Assembly: GCA_900313435.1 (NCBI GenBank)
Contig: OMRF01000254.1
Location: 1-5,401 of the forward strand
Reading direction: 5' to 3'
Length of the DNA stretch: 5,401 bases
Origin: an uncultured Lachnospiraceae bacterium
Lineage (GTDB): Bacteria; Bacillota; Clostridia; Lachnospirales; Lachnospiraceae
The position numbers and the translations under genes are program-made. Within the stretch, counting starts at the first letter, position 1; each line of letters opens with the position of its first letter. The notes under the pieces were generated by a model. It was not told the origin of the DNA, did no database searches, and was given only the letters and a program-made list of their open reading frames with translations. Shown one piece after another: positions 1 through 5,401 of this stretch.

Positions 1-756
1 CGAATCCTCGATGCATTTTGAAAGGCTGGATAATGCGACGGGCTTCGTGAAATACCCGCTGGGCTTGAGTTCGAGTATTTCCATTATCTTCTCCCTTTCC
101 TTCATTCCCGTGAGGATGTAGACGGGCGCGTTGTGGTAGGCCTTGTTATGCCTCAGCTTTTCAAGCACATCCCTCCCGTTCATTCCCGGCATTTCATAAT
201 CCAGGAATATGATGTCCGGGGAGTTCGTCTCAAGCTGAAACAGAGCCTCCTCCCCACTGGTAGCCATTAAGACATCGTATTTGTCTTTGAACGCCTTCCT
301 CATGGTCCGAAGGAACACGGGATCATCATCTATGAAAAGAACGCTGGGAACTCTGTCGCCATTTGACGGTGAGAAGAAAAAGAGCCTGTAGACCGCTTTC
401 AATATCTCCTCTTCCTCTATGGGACGATAAATGGTCTCAGTTCCCTTTGAGTCGATATAACCGGCAAAAGGCTTGTACTCCTCCTCTGTCCCTATGGTCA
501 TGATGAGGGTCTCGGGATAGTTCCTCCGAAGATGCGAGAAAATGCCCATCGCTGAAAGGTCGAGGCCTTGAAGACAGATAATGACAAGATCCGGGTTCAT
601 GGGCTTTATGGTAAATTCAAAGAGCTTCTCATCACAGGAGCAGAACTGGACCATGCAGGGAAGCTCGTTCTTCTCACCCGAAAGGAGACTGTAGAGAGAC
701 TCCATCTGAAGGTTCAGCACACCAGTAAGAAGGATCTTGTAGATTTTCTTCTGCAT
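1..756 (-). CDS. Response-regulator-like protein: degenerate receiver plus intact receiver (partial, C-terminus off the left edge)
   Basis: Two-component signalling protein. The 252 codons present have no stop and run off the window. Residues about 138-252 are a complete-looking receiver (REC) domain: acidic pair D143/D144 in FIDDDP, phospho-acceptor D186 in FLDYEMPGMNG, switch Thr T216 in YILTG and conserved Lys K238 in FTKPV. Residues about 5-128 look like a second receiver fold that has lost its chemistry: the acidic pair is absent (ILLTG), the acceptor position is C61 in DLVIICLQG, and the Lys position is R111 in IYRPI. The two domains join through a short FFFSPSNGDR linker. No DNA-binding or output domain lies in the visible part; one could follow past the edge. 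The ATG at 756 is chosen because AAGGGGG sits 7 bases upstream. The start lies 13 bases after the glucokinase stop, so cotranscription is likely. The intact receiver is certain from its residues; the pseudo-receiver reading is inference from the fold pattern. Confidence 0.85.
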   Translation of the reverse strand, partial: MQKKIYKILLTGVLNLQMESLYSLLSGEKNELPCMVQFCSCDEKLFEFTIKPMNPDLVIICLQGLDLSAMGIFSHLRRNYPETLIMTIGTEEEYKPFAGYIDSKGTETIYRPIEEEEILKAVYRLFFFSPSNGDRVPSVLFIDDDPVFLRTMRKAFKDKYDVLMATSGEEALFQLETNSPDIIFLDYEMPGMNGRDVLEKLRHNKAYHNAPVYILTGMKEREKIMEILELKPSGYFTKPVALSSLSKCIEDS

Positions 757-763
757 GAAGAAT

Positions 764-770
764 CCCCCTT
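764..770 (-). promoter_or_regulatory. Ribosome binding site of the response-regulator gene
   Basis: AAGGGGG on the minus strand lies 7 bases before the ATG at 756. Its first base is also the last base of the glucokinase TGA stop (772-770). This stop/Shine-Dalgarno overlap fits translational coupling of the two genes and fixes the start of the downstream gene. Confidence 0.75.
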
Positions 771-1720
771 CAGTTTTCTATCACGAGATACGCCGCGCCA
801 TAGATTCCTGCGTCATTTCCAAGCTTTGCGAGAACTATCTTCGTATCCCTCACAGCATGGAATGCATCTCTTTCGAAGGTCTCCCTCACCCCGTCGATGA
901 TAAAGCTTCCGGCCTTTGAAACACCACCTCCTAAAAGGAGCGCTTCAGGATTCACAGTATTAGCGACTACGGCCAGAGTATGTCCGAGCATGGAAAGGAC
1001 TCTGTTTGAAACCCGAAGTGCAAGGGCATCCCCTGCCTTTGCGGCATCAATGACATCCTTTGCCGTGAGGCTTCCCTTGTCAGATCTCAATACGCTGTCC
1101 TCATCCGATGCTTCAAGCTCTTCCCTTGCAGCCCTCGCTATTCCCGTGGCAGACGCATACTGTTCGATACAACCGTGATTTCCACAGCCGCATGCCACCT
1201 TTTCCTCCGGGTTCACGACTATATGCCCGATCTCACCGGCCGCGCCGTTTTCTCCTACGAGGAGCTTTCCTCCAAGTACTATACCCCCGCCGATCCCGGT
1301 TCCAAGCGTGACCATTACTATCGAAGCAAAGCCTTCACCGCCGCCCTTCCAGTATTCGCCGAGAGCCGCTATGTTCGCGTCATTGGCTGCTTTCACCTTC
1401 ATATTGCAAAGCTTCGAAAGCTCGGATTCGATGGGCACCACATCCCAGCCGAGGTTCACGCAGCGGTTCACCCTGCCGTCGGGAAGGACCGCGCCGGGAA
1501 CGCCTATTCCAACACCGAGGCAGTCGTCCTTTTCGATCTTCATTTCAGAAAGCTTTTCTTCTATCCCTTTTGCGATATTCGGAAGTATATGTGCCCCGTT
1601 CTCTTTCCTGTCTGTCGGGATCTCCCATTTTTCAAGGAGCTTACCCTCTTCCGTAAATACGCCAAGCTTGCATGTTGTGCCGCCAAGATCCGCTCCTATC
1701 ACATATTTCGTTGATGCCAT
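770..1720 (-). CDS. glcK: ROK-family glucokinase
   Basis: Cytoplasmic sugar kinase, 316 aa from the chosen start, close to the usual size of Gram-positive ROK glucokinases (about 310-325 aa). It is expected to phosphorylate glucose with ATP to glucose-6-phosphate. Visible motifs: phosphate-binding loop GADLGGTTCKLG at residues 9-20; GVGIGVPGAV at 69-78; catalytic Asp D114 in AANDANIAALGEYW; second ATP loop TLGTGIGGGI at 138-147; the ROK signature with E163 and H166 in GEIGH; and the zinc-type cluster CGCGNHGCIEQ with C177, C179 and C184. The start is taken at 1720, not at the in-frame ATG at 1738, because GGGGAGG is 5 bases before 1720 and the codons between the two ATGs are themselves that ribosome binding site. 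There is no N-terminal helix-turn-helix, so it is an enzyme and not a ROK repressor. It sits 23 bases after the PBP gene and 13 before the response regulator. Substrate is inferred from family; another hexose such as mannose or allose cannot be excluded. Confidence 0.92.
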   Translation of the reverse strand: MASTKYVIGADLGGTTCKLGVFTEEGKLLEKWEIPTDRKENGAHILPNIAKGIEEKLSEMKIEKDDCLGVGIGVPGAVLPDGRVNRCVNLGWDVVPIESELSKLCNMKVKAANDANIAALGEYWKGGGEGFASIVMVTLGTGIGGGIVLGGKLLVGENGAAGEIGHIVVNPEEKVACGCGNHGCIEQYASATGIARAAREELEASDEDSVLRSDKGSLTAKDVIDAAKAGDALALRVSNRVLSMLGHTLAVVANTVNPEALLLGGGVSKAGSFIIDGVRETFERDAFHAVRDTKIVLAKLGNDAGIYGAAYLVIEN

Positions 1721-1725
1721 TTTTT

Positions 1726-1732
1726 CCTCCCC
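1726..1732 (-). promoter_or_regulatory. Ribosome binding site deciding the glucokinase start
   Basis: GGGGAGG on the minus strand is followed by five A residues and the ATG at 1720. It lies between that ATG and an earlier in-frame ATG at 1738 that has no comparable site, so it decides the start six codons downstream of the longest open frame. Confidence 0.85.
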
Positions 1733-1743
1733 TTTCATAATGA

Positions 1744-3993
1744 CTATACATAAGTGGTATCAGGATTATTATCTGTCCCGGGTCCTCCATCCGGCGGCTC
1801 CTCCGATTCATTTTGCAGCTCCAAAGGCTCTGTTCCGGGTCCTTCATCCGGCGGTGTCTCAGGAGGTATATCCTGTGGCTCTCCCGAAGCTGCCGGGATG
1901 TCTGAAGAAACACTGTTCTGTGATGAAGATGATGCTTCCGATGAAGATGAAGCCTCTGATGAAAGATTCTCAAACTCCTGTATCTCCGGTCCTCTCACCT
2001 CCATCGGATCAAGGAACGGAAGATACTTCTTCCCCTCATGAACGGGTACCATGAAGTCATGCCAGATATGGAGCGGAAAGAAAGCATCGCCGACCACATC
2101 CATATTTTTCGGTATGTCAAAGCCGACCCATACCGCCGTGGTGTAATATCTGGTATAGCCTACGAACCATTTGTCCCTGTTCTCGGTGGTGGTCCCTGTC
2201 TTTCCCGCGGCTACCTGTCCCGGGATTTCGAACCCTCCGCCGGTACCATCTATCATAGCACCTTCGAGGATATCTGTCATCTTTCTCGAAGCCGTTGTAT
2301 CATATACCTTCGTCTCGGATCGGTCTGAAACATAAAGCTCATGCCCCTCCGCATCTGTGATCTTGATGATACAGGTAGCTTCCCTCGCGCTCCCGTCGTG
2401 CTCTATGGCCGAATATCCCTTTGCCATCTCAAGCACATTCACTCCGTGGGTAAAGCCACCGATACCGGCCGCCTGTACCCTGTCTGAGGGATCCATTCCG
2501 TAAAAGCCCAGTTTCGTCAGATAGGAGAAGCCAACCTCAGGAGTCAGCTTTTTGAATATATCCCAGGCCACTGTATTTTTGGAAAGCTCCACGGCCTTTC
2601 TTAAGGTGATCTCGCCGTCATAGACCTCATCCCAGTTCTTCGGACCGTCCTCGGTCTTTTCGTCAATGACCAAAGTATCAGCCGTATATCCCCTTTCAAG
2701 CGCCGGAATATATACAAGGAGCGGCTTTATGGCACTGCCCGGCTGACGGTAGCTCTGATAGGCCCTGTTCAGGGTCATCCCGCTTGACTCCTCGGAACGC
2801 CCTCCGACTATCGCCTTCACGAATCCAGACATATTGTCAATGCAGCAGGCTGCCCCCTGAAACTCGTAGCTTCCGTCCTCTCCCTTACTCTGATCTGCTG
2901 AAAGGATATTGTCGAGAGAATCCTGGAGAAGCTTTTGCATATCAAGATCAAGGGAGGTATAGATGCGATAGCCGCCGGTATAAAGTCTGGCATTGCATTC
3001 CCTGTACTTTTCATTGTAGGCGCTCTCATAGGCCTTTTTGTCTTCCTCGGAATAAAAGTCTGTCCGGAATTCAAAGCCCTCGCTCTTCATTATCTCCCTT
3101 ATGGCGCAGTACAGGGTGAAGCTTTTTGCGTAATTATTATTTTTCTCCGGGGTCACATTCAGCACTATCTGCTGCGCCATGGCCTCTCCATAACTCCTTT
3201 CCGAGATGATGCCGTCGGAAAGCATGTTCTTAAGTATCCTGTCCCTTCGCACTATGGTATTTTCCGGATGAACGAGAGGGTCATAATAAGAAGGACGGTT
3301 CGGGATCGCCAGAAGGTAGGCGATCTCTGAAAGCGTGAGCTTTCCGGCTCCCTTGCTGAAATACCCCTCGCTTGCGGCCTCTATGCCATAGTTTCCGTTA
3401 GCGAAATATATATTATTCAGATAGAACTCAAGTATCTCGTCCTTTGTATATTTCTTTTCAAGCTCTACGGCGATATATATCTCCTCAACCTTCCTTTCCC
3501 AGGTCTTTTCCGTAGTCAGATAGATATTTCTCGCAAGCTGCTGGGTAATGGTAGACGCCCCCTCGGTGACATGCCCGTTCTTCACCATGGCAACGATCGC
3601 ACGGAATATGGCGGCAAGGTCAAAGCCGTGGTGGGAATAGAACTTCTTGTCCTCGATGGATATCACCGCCTGCTTCGCGTATTCCGGTATCTGCTCTATG
3701 GGAAGATAATAAACATCCTTTTCTCCCTTCAGTGTCGCTATGACATTCCCGTTCACGTCATAGGCGACTGAAGTCTGGGCCTTTCTGAAAGTCTCCTTTG
3801 TGGACTTCTCGACAAGCTCTATCGCCTCGCTCCGAAGCTCGCTCACCTTCTTTGCGTAGCCGCCGAAATAATACCAGGCAAGAACGATAAGGACTGCGCC
3901 AATGAGACAAAGCTGCACGAAAAGAAAGACCTTAAGGCCTCTGCTCCCTTTCTTCTTTTTTTTCTTTTTTGTCTCCTGCTTCTCTATAGCCAT
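1744..3993 (-). CDS. Bifunctional class A penicillin-binding protein (GT51 transglycosylase / transpeptidase)
   Basis: Membrane-anchored peptidoglycan synthase of 749 aa that polymerises lipid II into glycan strands and cross-links stem peptides outside the membrane. Order of parts: a cytoplasmic head with seven consecutive lysines (9-15); a single membrane helix at about 21-44; and the GT51 domain at about 80-260. The latter shows EDKKFYSHHG (catalytic E114), GASTITQQLARN (145-156), RKVEE with the second Glu E171, and KDEILEFYLNNIYF (184-197). The penicillin-binding transpeptidase domain, about 340-650, has the SxxK motif S420-A-I-K423, the SxN motif S471-K-N473 and KTGTT at 598-602. All catalytic residues are present, so both activities are expected. 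A Ser/Glu then Pro/Gly/Asp-rich tail (about 676-749) follows, probably a disordered extracellular extension. The ATG at 3993 is the only plausible start, but no good Shine-Dalgarno precedes it. It is the first gene of the presumed three-gene operon. No symbol is given because the paralogue type (PBP1, 2 or 4) cannot be decided by eye. Confidence 0.96.
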   Translation of the reverse strand: MAIEKQETKKKKKKKGSRGLKVFLFVQLCLIGAVLIVLAWYYFGGYAKKVSELRSEAIELVEKSTKETFRKAQTSVAYDVNGNVIATLKGEKDVYYLPIEQIPEYAKQAVISIEDKKFYSHHGFDLAAIFRAIVAMVKNGHVTEGASTITQQLARNIYLTTEKTWERKVEEIYIAVELEKKYTKDEILEFYLNNIYFANGNYGIEAASEGYFSKGAGKLTLSEIAYLLAIPNRPSYYDPLVHPENTIVRRDRILKNMLSDGIISERSYGEAMAQQIVLNVTPEKNNNYAKSFTLYCAIREIMKSEGFEFRTDFYSEEDKKAYESAYNEKYRECNARLYTGGYRIYTSLDLDMQKLLQDSLDNILSADQSKGEDGSYEFQGAACCIDNMSGFVKAIVGGRSEESSGMTLNRAYQSYRQPGSAIKPLLVYIPALERGYTADTLVIDEKTEDGPKNWDEVYDGEITLRKAVELSKNTVAWDIFKKLTPEVGFSYLTKLGFYGMDPSDRVQAAGIGGFTHGVNVLEMAKGYSAIEHDGSAREATCIIKITDAEGHELYVSDRSETKVYDTTASRKMTDILEGAMIDGTGGGFEIPGQVAAGKTGTTTENRDKWFVGYTRYYTTAVWVGFDIPKNMDVVGDAFFPLHIWHDFMVPVHEGKKYLPFLDPMEVRGPEIQEFENLSSEASSSSEASSSSQNSVSSDIPAASGEPQDIPPETPPDEGPGTEPLELQNESEEPPDGGPGTDNNPDTTYV
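1779..1854 (-). repeat. In-frame short duplication in the PBP C-terminal tail
   Basis: Two 19-base copies, 1779-1797 and 1836-1854, differ at one base and start 57 bases (exactly 19 codons) apart. They encode PPDGGPGT and PPDEGPGT in the Pro/Gly/Asp-rich tail of the penicillin-binding protein. Just inside them, residues about 678-691 contain repeated Ser/Glu/Ala blocks (SSEASSSSEASSSS). This suggests a tail that grew by short in-frame duplication. Confidence 0.75.
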
Positions 3994-4004
3994 GGCTTTT
4001 TTTG

Positions 4005-4013
4005 TGATATAAT
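4005..4013 (+). promoter_or_regulatory. Extended -10 promoter for galM
   Basis: TGATATAAT on the plus strand is a consensus extended -10 (TGnTATAAT). Transcription would begin near 4020, leaving a leader of about 50 bases before the galM ATG. The -35 region falls inside the first codons of the divergent penicillin-binding protein gene and shows no clear TTGACA match. Predicted from sequence only. Confidence 0.6.
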
Positions 4014-4033
4014 CCGACCAAAGGATCTTTATT

Positions 4034-4042
4034 ATTATAGCA
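4034..4042 (-). promoter_or_regulatory. Extended -10 promoter for the PBP-glucokinase-response regulator operon
   Basis: TGCTATAAT on the minus strand is a consensus extended -10 (TGnTATAAT) upstream of the penicillin-binding protein gene. Transcription would start near 4025-4027, giving a leader of about 32-35 bases. No -35 box resembling TTGACA is seen at the expected distance, which is usual for extended -10 promoters. Predicted from sequence only. Confidence 0.6.
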
Positions 4043-4059
4043 TTATTAAGGCTTATCTT

Positions 4060-4065
4060 GGGGGG
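4060..4065 (+). promoter_or_regulatory. Ribosome binding site of galM
   Basis: A run of six G ends 6 bases before the ATG at 4072. It can pair with the CCUCC of the 16S rRNA tail, with one G-U pair, and resembles the G-rich sites before the other genes here. It supports the ATG at 4072. Confidence 0.65.
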
Positions 4066-4071
4066 ATCACC

Positions 4072-5139
4072 ATGAAAAAAGAAGAATTTGTTACTTTGAG
4101 ATCAGGAGAGAAAGCATCACTTTATACTCTCATGAACAAAGACATGATAGTTACCGTGACAGATCTCGGTGCGACAGTCATAGATATCATCTGCCCGGAC
4201 AAAGACGGAGTCAGAAAAAATGTTAATCTTGGCTACGGGAAAAGTGAGGATTATCTTTTGAACTCCTGCTGCTTCGGAGCCTTCGTCGGACGCTGCGCAA
4301 ACAGGATAGGAAACGCAGCCTTCTCTATTGACGGAAAAGATTATTCGATAGAAAAAAATGACGGCGAAAACAATCTCCACAGCGGAAAGAACCGCTGGTA
4401 TCAAAGGCTCTGGAAGGCAACCGGATTATCCGAAAACTCTGTTTCCTTCTCACTTGAAAGTCCGGATATGGATCAGGGCTTTCCGGGAAAGCTCACCGCA
4501 ACGATAACGGTCACTCTTTCCGATGACAATACCCTGATCTTTGATTACTCGGCTGTCTCGGATCAAAAGACTATCTTCAACCCCACCTTCCATGGATATT
4601 TCAATCTTTCAGGCGAAGGAAACGGGGATATCCTTTCACACGAGCTTCAGATATTTGCTGATGAGCTTACATTTGCTCCGAAGGGCTCAATACCAAACGG
4701 AGAGATCAGAAATGTTCACGGCACACCAATGGACTTTACCGCTTTAAAGACTATAGGAAAAGACATCGAAGAGGACTATGATCTTCTGCAGTTTGCCGGA
4801 GGCTACGACCACAATTACATCATGAGGAAAAGCCCTGAAGAAAGGGAGACATCCCTTGATGCAAACGGTCTTTCGATCTTCAAAAACGCAGTTCTTTACG
4901 ATCCTTCGTCAGGACGCAGGATGGAGGTATTTTCAGATATGCCCGGGCTTCAGGCCTATTCCGGGAATTTCATAAATGATGCCTTTGGGCGAAACGGTGA
5001 GCCTTATCACTCCCATTCGGGGATAGCCCTTGAGACGCAGTTCTATCCGAACGCGATAAATATCCCCTCTTTTCCGCAGCCCCTGATCGCTAAGGATGAG
5101 AAGGTCTTCCACAGGACTGCCTACAGATTCTCTGTCTGA
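4072..5139 (+). CDS. galM: Aldose 1-epimerase (galactose mutarotase)
   Basis: Cytoplasmic mutarotase of 355 aa, the normal length for GalM. It interconverts alpha and beta anomers of galactose, glucose and related aldoses, the entry step before galactokinase in the Leloir pathway. Family motifs: FVGRCANRIGNA (71-82, sugar-binding R78), NNLHSG (100-105, H103), NPTFHGYFNLSG (170-181, catalytic acid H174), GGYDHNYI (243-250, D246) and GIALETQFYPNA (317-328, catalytic base E321). All expected active-site residues are present. The ATG at 4072 has a six-G ribosome binding site 6 bases upstream and an extended -10 promoter further up. It is divergent from the penicillin-binding protein operon that carries a glucokinase, and no other galactose gene lies in the window. 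The broader galactose-mutarotase-like family also includes other hexose epimerases, so substrate preference is inferred. The stop lies 7 bases from that of the convergent gene on the other strand. Confidence 0.94.
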   Translation: MKKEEFVTLRSGEKASLYTLMNKDMIVTVTDLGATVIDIICPDKDGVRKNVNLGYGKSEDYLLNSCCFGAFVGRCANRIGNAAFSIDGKDYSIEKNDGENNLHSGKNRWYQRLWKATGLSENSVSFSLESPDMDQGFPGKLTATITVTLSDDNTLIFDYSAVSDQKTIFNPTFHGYFNLSGEGNGDILSHELQIFADELTFAPKGSIPNGEIRNVHGTPMDFTALKTIGKDIEEDYDLLQFAGGYDHNYIMRKSPEERETSLDANGLSIFKNAVLYDPSSGRRMEVFSDMPGLQAYSGNFINDAFGRNGEPYHSHSGIALETQFYPNAINIPSFPQPLIAKDEKVFHRTAYRFSV

Positions 5140-5153
5140 AATGCTTTCAGATA
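5133..5153. terminator. Small palindrome spanning both stop codons (weak bidirectional terminator candidate)
   Basis: CTGAAA-TGC-TTTCAG (5136-5150) is a perfect inverted repeat. It extends by a T-A pair, a G-U pair and another T-A pair to about 5133-5153. It contains the TGA of galM (5137-5139) and the TGA of the opposite gene (5149-5147). The stem is AT-rich, the loop is only three bases and no strong T-run follows on either side, so terminator activity is doubtful. Confidence 0.3.
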
Positions 5154-5401
5154 TCTTCCTTTACGATATCCTCCATTGATATCAGGATGATATTTTTGAT
5201 GGCGCCCGCGGCAGTCAGTGCGGTATCGTGAAAACCATTGTTTGAGAAGGCGATGTAGTAATCTACCTCGCCTTTTTCTCTGACCTTTTTTGTAAGATCG
5301 ATGAGTCCCTTCAGGGAGGCCATATCCACGGGCTTCTTCTCTCCGAAATAGCAGCGTCCGAAGATCATAGAACTCTTCTCATCCTTTGTCGTTCCCGAAC
5401 A
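5147..5401 (-). CDS. C-terminal fragment resembling the DUF234 domain of AAA-type ATPases (partial, N-terminus off the right edge)
   Basis: The frame is open to the right edge, so these 84 residues are the end of a larger protein; the internal ATG at 5368 is not a convincing start. The pattern hydrophobic-G-x-C-x-F..KPVD, then a helix, then DYYIAFSNNGFHD and a closing IILISMEDIV resembles the C-terminal DUF234 region of the archaeal/bacterial ATPase family related to PF01637. There GECK(W/F)RN..PVD is followed by Y-x-x-FSKSGF and V-x-L-x-x-LEDL. In those proteins the ECK residues are thought to form part of a PD-(D/E)xK nuclease-like site; here the equivalent reads GRCYF, so Glu and Lys are replaced by Arg and Tyr. 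The ATPase domain would lie off the edge. The gene converges on galM. Family assignment is by remembered motif pattern and is moderate; the cellular role is unknown. Confidence 0.6.
   Translation of the reverse strand, partial: CSGTTKDEKSSMIFGRCYFGEKKPVDMASLKGLIDLTKKVREKGEVDYYIAFSNNGFHDTALTAAGAIKNIILISMEDIVKEDI

Noticed and set aside
568..900. A 110-codon plus-strand frame over the glucokinase/response-regulator junction
   Set aside because: It is antisense to both genes and lacks any recognisable domain.
1175..1714. A 179-codon plus-strand open frame inside the glucokinase gene
   Set aside because: It is fully antisense to the ROK kinase, and the protein looks like translated complement with no family features.
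770..1720. The ROK protein as a transcriptional repressor of the neighbouring sugar gene
   Set aside because: The protein begins directly with the ATP-binding loop at residue 9 and has no N-terminal helix-turn-helix, so it is a kinase.
1308..2054. A 248-codon plus-strand open frame crossing the glucokinase/PBP junction
   Set aside because: It lies antisense to two genes with full catalytic motifs, its translation is Pro/Ser-rich with no recognisable domain, and it spans an intergenic boundary. It is a shadow frame.
2935..3330. A 131-codon plus-strand frame with a hydrophobic stretch resembling a membrane helix
   Set aside because: It lies wholly antisense to the PBP between its two catalytic domains. 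The hydrophobic stretch arises from the complement of charged codons, and no ribosome binding site was seen.
4066..4071. The sequence GGATCACC before the galM ATG matches the 3' end of 16S rRNA
   Set aside because: It is identical to the rRNA tail, not complementary to it, so it cannot pair as a ribosome binding site. At eight bases it is most likely chance.
4014..4071. A riboswitch or operator in the galM leader
   Set aside because: The leader is only about 50 bases and shows no convincing stem or palindrome beyond AT-rich repetition, so nothing supports a regulatory RNA or a specific operator.

Overview
The window looks like a stretch of a Bacillota chromosome, most likely class Clostridia and family Lachnospiraceae (gut or rumen type). 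This rests on moderate GC, G-rich Shine-Dalgarno sites, a clostridial-style class A penicillin-binding protein with a Lys-rich cytoplasmic start and a Ser/Glu/Pro tail, and a ROK glucokinase of the Gram-positive type. The assignment is inference from protein character; no search was run.

Layout: three minus-strand genes fill positions 1-3993. Read in transcription order they are a bifunctional class A penicillin-binding protein (3993-1744), a ROK-family glucokinase (1720-770) and a two-domain response-regulator-like protein (756 to beyond the left edge). The gaps are only 23 and 13 bases and each downstream gene has its own clear G-rich ribosome binding site, so the three probably form one operon. 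A 78-base divergent intergenic region (3994-4071) separates this operon from galM (aldose 1-epimerase, 4072-5139, plus strand). Two extended -10 elements lie in that region and point at each other across about 20 bases. The last 255 bases hold the C-terminal end of a minus-strand protein resembling the DUF234 domain of AAA-type ATPases. It converges on galM with only 7 bases between the stop codons, and a small palindrome contains both stops.

Functionally, the PBP polymerises and cross-links peptidoglycan at the outer face of the membrane. The glucokinase would produce glucose-6-phosphate, which feeds glycolysis and, further on, cell-wall precursors. GalM interconverts the alpha and beta anomers of aldohexoses so that sugar kinases can use them. 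The response-regulator protein has an intact receiver preceded by a degenerate one that lacks the phosphorylation site. I see no mobile element, tRNA, rRNA, CRISPR array or obvious new multi-gene system. The more unusual points are the pseudo-receiver/receiver tandem, the face-to-face promoters, and the altered nuclease-like motif in the DUF234 fragment.
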